From positions 1,302,001-1,366,000 of the forward strand of contig JAMXDE010000004.1 of assembly GCA_026770025.1 (NCBI GenBank): a stretch of 64,000 nt of DNA, read 5' to 3'. The DNA comes from Craspedostauros australis (taxonomy: Eukaryota > Bacillariophyta > Bacillariophyceae > Mastogloiales > Achnanthaceae). This document shows positions 1-13,416 of this stretch, piece by piece. The notes under the pieces are model-generated. The model ran no database searches. It was not told where the DNA came from and saw nothing but the letters and a program-made list of their open reading frames with translations. Made by a program: the position numbers and the translations under genes. How positions within the stretch are numbered: position 1 is the stretch's first letter; the number at the start of each line of letters is the position of its first letter.

Positions 1-2449
1 GAAATCGAAACAATGCAGAACTTCTCTACTTGTGCACAAAAACATGCGCATAGACGAATTTGAAGCGATGAAACCGTGAAGAGGGACAACTTGGAATCTT
101 TTGGGGGAGTGCACAGGTGCATGCGCGCGAGCAATTGTGGAGCCACGTCTTCGCACGAACCATGACATCGCGGGACATGCTTGGAGTAACTCGCACCATG
201 ATACCGCATCAGCCTCTGGGTTCGTTTTCCTGGACTCATGGTATCGCCTGGATGAACTTCAGAGCAGCGCAGTTAGAATTCCAAATGAGCACCTCACGAG
301 AAGGAGAAAGAGAAGAAAAATCCAACCATGCAGATCGCCTTGGGGCAGACACTTTGGTTGTGTTGGCGACGGAAGAGCTTCTCACGCCGCAAGTGGGGGC
401 GGCGAGCCTTTGTTGGCGAGAGGCGATTGACATGTCGTGAGCGAGAGCATAGGAGAGCGAACATCGCCCGATCAAAACATCCAATGTTGGGACTGTCAAC
501 ATCAACGTGTGAATAGGGACATGGGGACGAAACAAACACAACCACGACTACGAGCGTCAACATCAACATCAACATCAGTGCAACGGAGAACGAGGCATTG
601 TTCCCAACGAGAAGGGGCTGAGCCATGGCGTGGCAGCAATCTTGCTTGACGGGACCTTGACACGGTGATTATCTGAATACCCTTCCACGGCGGCCACACT
701 CCCACATACTCGCGTCTTTGGATTCGTCCCGTGTGATCCATTTGCTGGTGTTCTGTTCGGTTGCCATAACGGCAGAATATGGTGAAGTATTGTGTTGTGG
801 ATGAGCTGCGCAGTGTGGTGTGTCAAGATTTGCGAGGCCGGCAGACGGTCAGAGTCGCGTCCCCAAGTTGTTGGTTGTGCTCAAATTGTTGGTACCGCAC
901 AAGCGTCGAGTCGTCGACTATGTGGTGGCTTGTGTGGCACGTACGAGTGCTGTACTGCGCTGCACTGCACGTTAATGTAGTGTCATGTACTGTACTGGAC
1001 TGCATATATTCCTCTGCTCTGCTGCGTCGGCTATTGCGGGTTAATTTCCTCTATTGCCAAAAAGAGTGCTGATTCGGCAGAGAGCTCTTCACGTAGCTTC
1101 TCGCGAAAGACATGGGGACAGCGCCGAGGAGGAGGCGACACAAGAGCAACTCCCATTGCATATTTGGTCGCAAATCGGACCAGAATGGCAATGTCACGAA
1201 CAACTATTTTTGGTCTGGACACGTGTTGGCAGAAACCGAACTTGGGGAACGATGTGGTTGGGGACTGGCGAACGGTGGTGCTGGCGTGTCAAGATTGTTC
1301 CAAAAACAGCCATTTAGTCAGCGAATGGGGGAGCGAGGCATCGCCCATGAAATTTCGAATGGCTATTTAAGGGGAACCGCGACGCCGGCCAGAATCAAAC
1401 CAAGTGCCGAACAAAAATGTCAGTTTTCTGGTCGATTCTGACGGACTTCCAGAACGTTTTGGCTTTTTGGCGCGTTGGAGTTCCTCTACCCGTATTCGTC
1501 AAGCTTCCGACCGCCAACGAACAAGCTCTCGCCCTCGCCGCACACGAACAGGCAGCCATCGCAAATCAACTCGTGTCTGACCGCTTCGAGGAACGGAAGG
1601 ACGGAGACGGAAATCTTGACCGTTCGCGGTGACGCTGCGAATTTGGTTGGCTCCGCGCTGGAGACCCGTGCTAGCAAAAACAACAAAAAGGCTCTCTGCA
1701 TGAGAATGTGTTCGTGTGCGTGGTACCTGTGCTCGTAGATCGTAGAGTACATGTCCCGCGCATGTGGTCGAACCTGTTGCCGTGTTCGAACCACATCTCT
1801 TCACGTACGAGTACGGTCCAACCAGACCAAAGTGGCACCCGCACAATCACGCTTAGTGTATCCTATGCACCAAAATTACGAGGCGCGAGGCGAACGCCTG
1901 GTCCGACCGGATCCCACACACCTGAGTTTCATCTAAAACAGAGTCGCCGCAAGTTGTACCAGGCTCGTGTCCGCACCGGCGTCTGCACCTCTGCATCGAA
2001 CCTCAGAGCACGTCAGTCAGCCTTGGCAGCGCGCACACATAGACACACAGACAACAGTCGTACTCGTATTCGCACCACGCACACAAACACTCGCTCTCAG
2101 CTTCAGCTTCAGCACCGGCGACAAGGTCGTTGGACCAACCGTCCAAGACCCTGCTGTGGTCTTGCTCGCCATTCGCAGTGTCGGGACAGACTCTTTTATC
2201 AGTTTCGGCTCTGCAACTGCCAACGGTGGGTCCACATTCACGATCTCGCGCTCACACTTGTGCTTTCATTCGCTCTCCGAGTGCTCTGTCGGTGCACGTC
2301 TACATCAGGAGAGAGTCAGGTCTGCCCCTTCCTTGCCACAAAATCTCTCCTTTGCCTACTCGACCCATTCTCTTCGATTCGAACCAATTCCCAAACAATC
2401 TCACAAATAACAAACATCCACACGAATACGAGCACTCGTAGCCACCAAG
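1..2449. other. Intergenic, no supported gene
   Basis: I see no open frame here that looks like real coding sequence on either strand. The longest frames are short, overlap each other and match no family I recognise. The stretch holds short ATCAAC repeats near 557-580, CACA-rich sequence near 2035-2100, and an exact GTACGAGTAC motif at 1805-1814 with a related TCGTACTCGTAT near 2060. The last few hundred bases are the likely promoter and 5' UTR of the gene starting at 2450, which has a good translation-start context (CCACCAAGATG). Confidence 0.5.
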
Positions 2450-5206
2450 ATGTCGACAAACATCGAAATCTGCAAGCAACTTCGACTGGAGCTGGCCAAG
2501 CTCTCGAAGGCATCCCGCGACACGCTGCTGGCCGACATCGACGGGACAAGGCCGATGATCTTTCAGGAAGACGCGCCTGTCGTCGACGATCGAATCCGCA
2601 TGCTGGAGGACGTGCTGTCGAAGATGACGGCTCAGGAGACAGAATCCTATCATCAGGCCAAACGACAGTGGACGACCGATGGTTCTGATAGTTCCACCCG
2701 TGCTCTCTACCTCCGGTTTCTACGGGCAGAGGTATTCCAGGCAGGACTTGCAGCGCACCGCCTGACTCAGTATTTCGATCTGGCCAAGAGGTTGTTCGGC
2801 CCCGCGGTGCTAGGCAGGCCGATTCAGATCACAGATCTGACAGACGATGACATAGAAGCTTTCGCAACTGGTGGCTTTCAGATACTGCAACGGCCCGATC
2901 GAGCGGGGAGGAAGATATGCTTCCATCGAGAGTGGGCGTGCGACTATAAGAGCGTGGACAGCATGGTGAGTGCAGAGTGCAATGGACGGAGCACGGACGA
3001 CCGCTTAATATGGGTCACAGGACGGTAGAAATAGTATGTGCCTTGCATTTGTTGGCAACAGCGCGGGTGTCGCAAGGCCATTGACAATGACATTGCCAAT
3101 GGTACACCAGTGATGGTGTGCCCAATGCAGAAAACAACATTGCACACCGCCGCGATGCTGCGAAACGATGCAAGGCGTTGTCATTCGTGTGGCGGCTCCA
3201 TGTCGGAACTGTGCTGTGATTTGGGAACGCACTGACGCCGTACGACACAGGCGAAGACACTGGCGGCAATGGACGACGATGGTGACATTGGTGGCGGTGA
3301 TACTCTGGTCACGTCGTTGCGCACTCTCGCACATCCAAACACGAATGGATCTTCATACGTTCGCAGGGCAATTGGTATCCACAACAACCATGTCCCTATC
3401 TCGGGAAGTTGAAGGTATTCGTGCACATGTTGATAACACCAACACTAACACTTGCCTTTGCTCTTTTCACTCGATTGGCTCTGTCACTGCAACCATCAAT
3501 ACTTATGTTGCTGCTACTGCTGCTACTGTGCTTACAACACTGGTCAATGGATGATCTGACCCACCGTGTGGCCCACGACCATGCAGCTGCGCGCGATATT
3601 CTATACGATAGATATGGCAAGTCGCGACGAGGAGGTTCAGATCAAGGGAATTGTCTCGTTGAGGCACTGCATCGGGATACCTCCCGATCGTATGATGGAT
3701 GTGAGCACGATGCTCGAACTGGAGAGCTTCCTGCGCTTTGCTGCGCCGCTCAGGGTGGTGGGGATACATGTTGCCAGCGACAGCATGGCGGCACTGGACA
3801 CGATCACACCGACGATGAACATGGCACTATCGAGAGAATTGATGCTGCGTTTGGTTGTGCATCACGTTGGTGAGTTCTGCCTGTTTCATGTTGAAGGGCC
3901 TTTGCCCCTCCCAATTTATCGCATCCATCTGGTATGCTTCTATTGCCAAGCTATCTCATACCGTGATGTGCTTTGTTTCGGTTTGGTGCTCTTGTTCACA
4001 TGATTCCTGCGGTGCTTATTCTCACAAATGATGCTCTTCTTGCTCTTGGTTTTATCTTTTTCCTGTGGTTTCTACGATTCTCGCGCTTGCCATATGCACG
4101 TGGATCTGTTCTCAGACTCACACGCCGCATTTCTCGAAGAGATGTCCGCATACGGATTCCCAAGAGACTACGACCCGTTGAGCGAGAACGGTGACATGAA
4201 GTTGGCGGCTCACCTGGACTGGCTTCGATCACAGTTGAAGACCCGAGATTCCCACGGATCTCCGACTCAGGCTGTTGTGGCAACGAGAACATTGCCTCAA
4301 GCGCAGGGCGGAAGCCATGGCGGCTACGCTGATGTAGCCTGGCGAATCGCAGGAGCAACCAATGCGCATGGAGGGGCGGATGCTGCGATGCAGATTCTTG
4401 CAATGTTGCAGAATGCGAGCACAGGCCAAGCGGCTCGTTTGCAGCCTGTGCCTGCACACATCCAATTGGCCCAACAGCAGCAGCAACAACAACAACACCA
4501 TCAGCTGCACCTGCAGCTGCAGCGACAGAAGGAACAGGCCGCATTGCTCCAGAGACTCGGTGTGCAATCGACGTTGGCACCCATGGGGACTGTCACGTCG
4601 CATAGCACGACCCAGTTGTCGAATATGATCAACGCATCAGCTCGTTCTGGATTGCAAGGCGGAGTCACGGGGATGGCGTCTGCTTCGCGGCTCACCGCTA
4701 TCGTGAACGTGGAGGGAATCGAGATTGACAAGAAACTTCGCCCAACAAGTCTACCAACCCTATTGTTCCTTGAATCCGATCTGACTGTGCTATCGGCCTA
4801 CCAGTGCCTGCTGCGACAGCAGATTGAGGTATTCGAGGCAACTGAGGAGGACTTGGAGAACAGTACAGCTCGGTTGAACAGGGTGATTCATCTCAAACAG
4901 GTAGGTCTTCGTTGCTGCCATTGCATGCGCGAGGATGAATGGAAGAAAGCACCTGGGTCCGTGTACTACCCTGGCGGACTTGGCGTGATCTACCAAGTAG
5001 GGCAAAACATCGCAAAGAACCATCTGCTGCAGGGCTGCTCCCGCATCCCCGAAACAACAAAAGCGCAGCTGCTGCAGCTTCGGTCAGAGAAGAGCAGAGC
5101 TTCAGTGGGAAAGCGCTATTGGAAGGCTGCTGCTATATTCGCTGGCCTATACGAGGATGAGGAACGAGAAGGGAGCCTCTTCTTTCGGCGTGAGCCATCA
5201 GAGTAG
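2450..5206 (+). CDS. CRAL-TRIO/Sec14-like protein with diatom-type Cys/His C-terminal domain
   Basis: Three exons give about 629 residues: 2450-2965, 3587-3869 and 4116-5206. The introns are 2966-3586 (GTGAGT..GCAG) and 3870-4115 (GTGAGT..TCAG). The frame is kept across both junctions, and the join reads DSM-LRAIFYTID. The N-terminal ~300 residues follow the pattern of diatom Sec14/CRAL-TRIO-like proteins: RFLRAEVF near residue 88, a LFG..LGRPI motif, an AGRKI strand, VQIKGIV and YGFPRDYDPL. That fold binds lipids, so lipid transfer or sensing is a family-based inference. The middle (about 310-480) is low complexity with a polyglutamine run near 385-393. The C-terminus (about 495-629) has QIEVFEAT, a clustered Cys/His motif (C533, C534, H535, C536), GSVYYPGGL and a conserved YED, a domain seen in other diatom proteins and possibly zinc-binding. 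The in-frame CAG|GTAGGT at 4901 looks like a donor, but reading straight through keeps the domain whole. Confidence 0.8.
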
Positions 5207-8200
5207 ATTCATAAGAATCATAAAACAAAATCGTGCCGTACCGTGCAGTATGGCACGGCATGGCTGGCAGACAATCCGCAATGATGACTCTTACTGAGTG
5301 TTGGGTGCTCCTCCGGGTCGCATGTTGTCAGCGTGCCTGATTCTGTGGCTGCGAGCACATTTAGTAGTGCTGCTGCCGATGTTGTTGCTACTGTCGACGA
5401 TGAAAGCAGCAGTGACGATGGAAGTGGGTATGGGTGTGGTGTTGCTGTAGGTGGCGGTGATGATGATTATGATTATGATAGCGGTGGCTATGCCGGTGCC
5501 AGTGCTCTGCCCCCGTCTGCATTTTGGCGATGATCTTGTGAGACTACTCCGTGAGTTGCAGTTTATCACCGTCCTATGGTTCTCCATACCACATCTCGTC
5601 AGATAGAGGTCGATGCTTGCTAGGTGCTGTCAATGGCACACGTTGACAAGTCCCATTCCATTGCTGGTGTGCTGTTGCGTCCACGTACGATTATGATAAC
5701 AACAGTTCAACACATCGTGAGAATACGCGTCATTGCGAGTATTCGTACGTGGAAGAATGGAAGGAGTCTGTTCGCGTGGCATGGGGACCCTCCGTTGAGA
5801 ATGGAGCAAGACCGGGTCAAGTCAAAGCGTGTCAGATGCAGAGATAGCGGTGGTTTTTGGTTGCATCACGCTGCAGCTTGTGTGGGATGGAGTGATGCTG
5901 GGAGGTGGAAAGCCAGCGACGAACCGAGAGAGGAAGTGGACTGGAAACATTGGTTGATCACGTTACAAATTGCTTTTGGTCGCATACTGGCACCAGGATT
6001 CGTTGAGGTCTGTTGCATGCGCCAAGGACGATCATAACGGGGATCTCACTTGGAGGATGTGAGATGGTGAGTAGGAATGCTAGAATTTGCCATGCCGTGC
6101 TGGAAGCAGACACACATGGCGTACTCTCTACATTTACTTCGACCTGCACCGGGCGGCACTAGTCGCAACCCGACTGCAGCTTCTCGCCATTGTGAAATGG
6201 GGCGATGCGTACCCTACGAAGCCGTAGCTACCACGATGCGGGGTGCAGTGAAGGGTGTTCGTCAGTGGAATTGAGGGTGCCGCCATGTTTGTGATGTGGG
6301 TAGCCTTGCTGGCGTGGCCTTGGCTTGCAACTCACCTATCGTCGCGAAGGCCAAGCAATAGCTTCACCACAGCAAGAGGTACGCTGTTGCCGCTGCGAGC
6401 CTCTTCATCGTGAATTTGTGGATGGTTCACACGATTCTCGCAGTCGCGGCCGCCATCGTCATCGTCATGATTGTGCTTGTGGTGATGTCATTGACGTTGT
6501 TGTGTTTTCGTATCTGCTGGCGATGGCCACGTGCAAGGGGGAGGTGGAGGCCGCAGTGGGGTGAGAATGGCGATGGCTGTAACATACGACTGCTGCGGTT
6601 GTCGATATTGACGATATTGATTATAATGGTTGCAGTGTTGTCATCGATGTTTGGAAACGGAGTCTGTGAGGAAGACTCAGCGTTGAAGGGGGATGGAGTT
6701 GTTGATGTCGATGGAGAGCGAACGCCAAACTGTGACCCGAAGACGGTGGGCGAAGAAAGCCGCTGGCGGTGTTGGTGCTGATGTTGGTGCTGATGTTGGT
6801 GCTTGTGGAGAGGGAGTCATGGCAGAGAGGGAGCTTCGTCTTGTCATTGATTTTCAGTTATTGCAGGCATCCATGTACAAGAATCGTCTGAATGACGTCG
6901 GTCCGGTTTGAGAATCGACGAAGTGCACCTTACCTGATGTGTTGATGAAAAAGGAAGGGCTGTCCCATTCCTGCCATCGCCTCGGCATCATCCAACTCGT
7001 CTCCAGATTCTGCCTTGCTGCTCGGTGATGATGTAGTTGGTCCGGGACGTTGGGCGTTGGACATTGGATATTGGCCGTTGAGCATGTCATGTTGGATTTT
7101 GGACGATCGAGGGAGTGGGACCAATGGCAGCCAAGTGGAGACATACTCGTAGTGGAGATGATGATCCAGGAATCGCATCATTGCAGCAAGGCATCAAGAC
7201 GTCGCCATGGACCATTGCCACCCTCGTCTGCACCGCCTCCTGTTGCTTCTGCTTTTGTATCTTTCTTTCTTTGAGAGTGTTGCTTTATGATCCCTCGCAG
7301 GCCATGTACCCATGCATCCTATGAATCCATTTGCAATCTTCGTCTTCTTGCGCCTGTCTCTGCCTTTGGCGAAGTGAGCGCTGCTCATTGGCCTTAGCAC
7401 TCTGATTGCAGGTGGACCACATCTCGTACTCGTGTATCGGAACGATTCGTTGAGGAATGACTGAATGTGGCATCATCGGCACCCCCTCATGACCGCTATG
7501 TGGCTACCTTGTTGGCCATGCTTCAAGTGGATGGTTGTTGTTCGCGAAGACCCAGCTTCCGTTGGTCGTTGGGCGCAGACTGCGTCAGCTGCAAAGATGG
7601 GGTGTACCATGGCTAGTGTGGTACTCATAGAAGACGCCGAAGTGGGTGTACTGTGTACCACACCTCTAAGCACTCATTGATGCTCTGGTGTTTCGCCCTC
7701 TCTGGTGTGTGGGTGATTTGAACACGCCTCGTTTGCCGTGGGCGATACGGACGAAACGCAGGCTTCTCGTGATCTCTCACGAAAATGGCACCAGGCAAGT
7801 GGAGACGAAAACGATGAGATGTGCGCAATGGCGCTGACAGAATCAGCGCCGGCGATCACAGACACTTCAGCTCTTCCCTGTTCCCCTGAGAACCAGCGTG
7901 AGCCAATAACGACAGACAACGCGCGACAACACAAAACCAACACAAAAACATGAAATACTGCTTTGTGCAAAGAAGGCCACACGCAAACTGGAGCAGAGCA
8001 GGGAGAGTGCAGATAGCATGTTTCTGATGCTATACATATACTCAAGCACAATGGAATGGAATGCAAACCAATCCCAACGCGGGTTGGTGCATGAATACGA
8101 AGCGGAACAGCCCAAAAGCGATGCAAACCAATCGGAAAAAGTCGAGTGGGCGACGACACTCCAGGGCTCGACGGACTGAATCGCTCCTTTTGCGGACCTG

Positions 8201-9741
8201 CCGAAACTGCTTTCACCACTAACTTGCTGACACACGCACTGTGGCTCGCACATTGAGATGGGTGGCGTGGCTTGGATGAGTTTGCTCGTTCGTCGCTGAG
8301 CGCAAAGACTTTTTCATGTTCTTTGTCGTGGTGGGTTCCATGAAACGATTGTACTTGTAATGTACAGTTACGCTACTGGCGTGTACCACAAATAAGAGAA
8401 CACGAGAAGCGTGCAAATAAGTGGTGGTCAGCAAAACTGCCTGTCCGCGCGTCGTCGTTATGCTTCCGCTCGGCAGCGGCGTGACGTGGTCGCTCGTTAT
8501 AGTACGTGTGACGTAGGCCGCCTTGGGTGCGAACCGAGGCTTTTTTCCCGCATGTGATGGTGGGGCGAGGTCGTTTCCTCGTTCGCGTTTCTCACCAAGA
8601 TGTCTCTTTTCTCGTTTCTCGGTGGAGGTCCCGAGAATTATCACGCGAAGAACGCAGTTTGAAGTTGGTGACCCAGCGCCCAAACTTTTTTGGGATTTTT
8701 ACGACCTTTGGGTGCATGGGAACAGAATGCAAAGTGCGGAAGTGCATAGGCACCCGTGTCATGCGATTCAGAATCAAGGCGCGGAACGAAACGCCAGAGC
8801 CAGACAGATAGGCAGGCAGGTAGGCAGGTAGGCAGACAGACCCAGGAACTACCTCTCATAACCTTGGATACGAGTGCAGTGTCCTCGCTTGCTCTTTCTC
8901 TTGTGTGTTCCTGTGGTTTCTCTCTGTTGATATTTGTTTGGTGAACACCCTTTCTGTGCACAGGTGGTTGTGCTAAAGATGATCTATCGCTTTCTGGCAT
9001 CGTAGAGAAATGGCTGCCACGAACTCTGCTCAAAGAAGGACGAATGCTCAGCCGAGACTCGTATCATATGTACGGCTACTCTTGCATTCAAGTACTCTAT
9101 GGGTACGAGTATGTACCTGTGAACATCAACCAGAGTGACAACGGCCATGAGAAGCCAATGCCCAATCTGATGTTTGTGTCATTTTGCTGACCAAAATCTA
9201 CAGCATTCTTTCGTGTACCTCCGTACTGAAATCCTTGTGCGAAGGTTCGCATTCGGCTATTGGACGGAACATGCGTGTCAACAAGAAAAGAACCGCAGAT
9301 CTTTTCCGCCGGAAAGGAGGATGACCTGATCAATCCTGGAGTGTGTCCAAGAAGAGCGGCAAGGATCCGAAAGCGAGAGGCGAGGGTCCACGCAATTGGG
9401 ACGACCATCTGTGGCGGGGGTTGTTCATGCGTACTCGTACTCGTACTTGTACTTCTTTGCGTCAAGTTACTACCCACACCAGCAGTGGTACCGATTTCAG
9501 AGCCTCCTTTGGTTGAGTACTGGTAGGCGTACGAATAGAACAGAGGAGAGCAGAGTAGCTCGCACGAGTACCAGCACAGGCATGTCATCCGTACGTCAGG
9601 ACTCGTTGCCTCTTGGTGAGATTGTCACATGCCATTCATCGAGGGAGGCTCACCCGCTGTCACTTCCACCTGTTTGAGATCATCGGCGCGCAACGTTTAG
9701 AAGGCGAAAACGCGTGATGGAGGATACAACAGTTCATCAAC

Positions 9742-9765
9742 GAGAGAGAGAGAGAGAGAGAGAGA
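9742..9765. repeat. (GA)12 microsatellite
   Basis: This is an uninterrupted run of 12 GA dinucleotides in gene-poor DNA. A similar (TC)11 run lies at 11479-11500. Confidence 0.9.
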
Positions 9766-11478
9766 CGAAAGCATTCGTATCATCTCCACGCCACGACCAC
9801 AGACGGTCTCTTTCTCTCTCTTTCTTTCGAGGGAGTGTATCGCGTCACCACTCCGCGAGCAATAAATCCAAAGATGCATGGTGTATTCGTACGAGCTATG
9901 AATAGAGAGCGCAAGCTACACCACCTGAAACGCGGCACTCCACGATCCGCGAGTATGGTTGTGCGTACAAGTACAGTAGAGCAGAGTAGAGTAGGCCATA
10001 CTCGTTCGGTGTTCCACTGTGATTCCCTTCCTGCGTTTGTGAAGTTTGGCAACCACCAGAACGAACACGTCAAAATTGGAAGCGTGAAGCAAACGCCACG
10101 AACATCGTCGGCAGAAGTCAGCGCGGCTTCCTTCACAAGACATGATGCACAACTCGAAGTATGGAGCAACAGATGATGGCATGACGAGTCATATGTTCTT
10201 GTACACTAGAGAGGGTGTGATCTGCCCTCATTGAAGGTTCGTGTTGTTGTCAGTCTTCCTCAAGTACTCCAGAGAGAGAGAGAAAGAGCAAGAGAGAAAA
10301 CTGCTCCCTCGTACTGGTTGGAGGACTCCGGCAGCGTTCGCGAGAAATGCTTGGACCTTTGTGATGGAACCCAATGCGCTTGTAGATCCTTCGTGCGTAC
10401 ATATGGCTTTGTTGAGGGAAGTTCGTATCTACTCCTGCTCTGGGACCATGTATCTTACTTCGCTACTATATCCCTGATGAACTCTGAGGGATGGACAGCA
10501 GGGGGAGCACAACGCGCGCATGCGCACAAGCCAGATGGTGACGCTTCCTCGTCGTTCCCCAGGAGACACATGAGCCATCTATGCTTCTGTTGTGGGAAGC
10601 TCCCAATCTCAGTGGCTCCTTCACGGCTTTCGAGCTTCGATGCTTGCATGACGGGACCTTCCCAGTCACAAGACGGAGTTCTGCATTTGCAAGAGTGCGG
10701 GCACGAATTGTCTTTCATCACACAAGGACAGTACGGGCATGCTCATGCGAGGTGGAGCGTGACGAGATAACAAGTCCTCCTCCGAAACCTGGAGACGAGT
10801 ACAATGTTGCCACACCAAGTACTCCAGAGTGTGCAGAGTTCCACGAGTCAGCCAGAAAGATGACAGGAATGGCAACGACGACGGTTTTATATTTTGTTGA
10901 TGTGGTGTGAATGTAGTTGTAGTTGTAGGTGGGCGTTGTCTGCAATGAATTTACAATACCAACTTGCACGCAGAAAGTAGAAGTGAAACAAACTGAAGTG
11001 CTTGTGTTTCCAAAGGCATTGGTCAACATCATAGAGTATTGCACATGGCAGAATAGAGGACACCACTCTTGACGCATGCCTCCACTTCCCCACAGCTAAA
11101 CATATCACCTGATTTTTTGTCTCGTTTGAAACTGCCTCTGTTTGGACTACTGTGCGATGTCAAGCCGCTGTGTTCTGCTTCCTTATTTCTTTTACGTGGT
11201 ACCGTTTGGCCGGGTTGTATTTTGTGGAGACACAGGAACAACGACAACCGCAAGAAGGTAGTGCTGGTTGACCAAAAAAGCAGTGTACAGTAGTGAAACC
11301 TGGAGACAGTCCAGGTTGCTCTTCTTCGTCCTTTCTCCATTCGTCCCGACTCCTTCCTTTCATTTATGGACAAGAGTACGCAGTCACGGAAGCGAACTAT
11401 GGAGCATACAGCGTTGCATCATCTGCATTTAGTTATTGGGAGGAGAACTCCGCTCTTATCTGCACCAGCGTAAAGAAG

Positions 11479-11500
11479 TCTCTCTCTCTCTCTCTCTCTC
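11479..11500. repeat. (TC)11 microsatellite
   Basis: This is an uninterrupted run of 11 TC dinucleotides, followed by an imperfect GA-rich stretch up to about 11520. The two halves could fold into a hairpin. Confidence 0.9.
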
Positions 11501-13416
11501 GAGACAGAGAGACAGAGGGGAGGGCACTTTGCTCTATCGCTTCTGTATTCATGCTGGTACGGAGGTGCGCATGTCCAAGTCTGGGCCCAAGCCTGAGCCC
11601 AATCATGAGACCTCGCAAACTGACCAAAGCGCTGTGAGTGCGAGCTACCGATGGATAATGAGGCGCACGAAACAACTGGGGAAGGAATCACAACACGTCT
11701 CCATACGGAATAGCCTGACATTCAGTGTTACAATTGTAAGGTTGAAGGGCGCTGACCCTCGTCTTTGTTCCTTCCTCCATCCGGTCGAGCAGTGATAAGG
11801 CATGGAGAGACGGAGCGCAAAATCCGGTTTCAGGAAAGGGCGCCTCCGTTTCTTGGGGAGCGCCTCTCTGGTCCACATTGTCCACATCGTCCCAACGACG
11901 ATCAAACGGACGAGAACAGAGCGGAGCACGGCAGAGCGAGCGATCCGCTCTGCCCAACGAATGTACCTGTCATTCGAACCATGCAATCTCTGGAAGGAAC
12001 CAGACACGTATTTGGCACCGCTTGGCACGGGAACGGTGACAGGTAGTTGTACCTGTTTCCCTTCAGACGAACTTCTCCCAAATTTGTGAAAAAAGGCTTC
12101 ACAGCCACGTGGCGGTTCGCCAATGGAGCTCAGGCCAGTACCGGAGGAGAATCGCCCGACACATCTCCACCAACATCTTGTGTCAGACCGGAGTCATTGG
12201 ACGGTTCACATTAATTGTATACTCGTGTCTCAGTACATCAAATGAATGTGGGTGCAAAATGCCATTTGGTGATTTGCGATGTCAGAAGATGATGTCAGAA
12301 CTCGCGAGTTCTGGATCTGACCCAAAAGGAAAGGAACATCTGCGCATCTGGGGATCTGCGTAAGGAGGTGTATGTGGGAGGCAGTACGGCTCGTACGTAG
12401 GTAAGAACAGGCACGAGTACGTACCAGAGGCCAAGAGAGCCCTTGGCTTGGAAAGTTCTTGGCTCGTGTGGCTGCCGACGCAAAGTTCGCGGTCCGCAGT
12501 CTGCATGTCGCGCGCACGGCGCATACATTTCTCCCACCTACGTCATTCACAGGTTGGTTTGGGATGCCTTCTCGTCCTCGAACACGTGTGTGCCTATCTA
12601 CGGTATGTATACTACGTATTAGTGCGAGCTGCTTGCGCGCTCGTGCCTTGTGGACCGATAGTGCATTCATGTGGCAGTTGGGTGTGCCGTGTGGTGCCAT
12701 GCAGCACGACACGTAGCCAAGGACCTGGCGATGCACCAAGAAGGACGAGTGACGAGTGGTGAGGGGGCCGACACCTTCTGCATGGCGCCTGCAGCAATGA
12801 AAGAGGATCCACGTTGACGAGCTTTCGTTGAGATGGCCATGGCATGCTCGTTCGATTGGGTCAGACGATGGCCCAACTCGTTGAAGTCGTTGCCGCCCGT
12901 CCCTTTCCTAGTCCACGCCCACGTCCACATCCCCATGGCCATCAACATTGCGATGTGGCACGATGTGGTACGACAGATACGGACGGTACATGTGATCAAG
13001 ATCGTCAAGATCCTGGCACATCGCTGCGGGAGTTTGGACTGCTGTGCAATTCCTGTTGCACAAAGCAGCCGTGACCTGCATGACCATCATATGTATCATT
13101 GTATTATATTTGGTGCATACTCTTGCAGCAATCAGGATGCGTGTGTACGCGCTGTTGCAAGATATGACATGTACCACACAGTACATACATACCATGGCGG
13201 AGACCAAGATCGTTACGAGCACTTCAAGACAAGACTGAGGATGGCAGAGCTCTCTCTGTACTCCAATATGTTATATAATACCACTCTATGTCATGCTTGG
13301 TAAGTTGCGAGTTTTCTGCCGTCCTGCCATTCCTGTTGTCGCTGCCATCGCGAGAATTGCTGCAACTTCGATGATTCGCCATCCTCACCAACTCACCAAG
13401 AAGCTTGCAGTTGCTC

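Larger units (their letters stand above)
5207..13416. other. Gene-poor 8.2-kb interval
   Basis: No convincing gene was found on either strand. Frames are short, mutually overlapping and of arbitrary composition, and I could not assemble a spliced model. The interval contains a GGCA/GGTA microsatellite at about 8806-8841, a (GA)12 tract at 9742-9765, a (TC)11 tract at 11479-11500, a GA-rich stretch near 10270-10300, and clustered GTACTCGTAC motifs at 9431-9446 with near matches at 9103-9112 and 12413-12420. A minus-strand frame near 7285-7482 has an Arg/Gln-rich helical look but nothing supports it further. Non-coding RNAs or fast-evolving genes cannot be excluded. Confidence 0.45.

Noticed and set aside
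1708-2688. Long plus-strand frame of 326 codons
   Set aside because: It overlaps the start of the CRAL-TRIO-like gene in another frame, is Arg/Ser/Thr-rich without domains, and crosses CACA-rich untranslated-looking DNA.
6325-6781. Hydrophobic plus-strand frame suggesting a small membrane protein
   Set aside because: The hydrophobicity comes from GTC/ATC-rich simple sequence. It has no homology cue, overlaps other frames, and has no splice or start support.
7285-7482. Minus-strand frame with an Arg/Gln-rich helical stretch (RSLRQRQRQ)
   Set aside because: It has only a GTG start, is 65 codons long, and I could not extend it by splicing. It may be a gene remnant, but one short stretch is not enough.
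9431-9452. Clustered GTACTCGTAC repeats as a CRISPR-like array
   Set aside because: The units overlap without spacers and the genome is eukaryotic. It is better treated as a short motif cluster.
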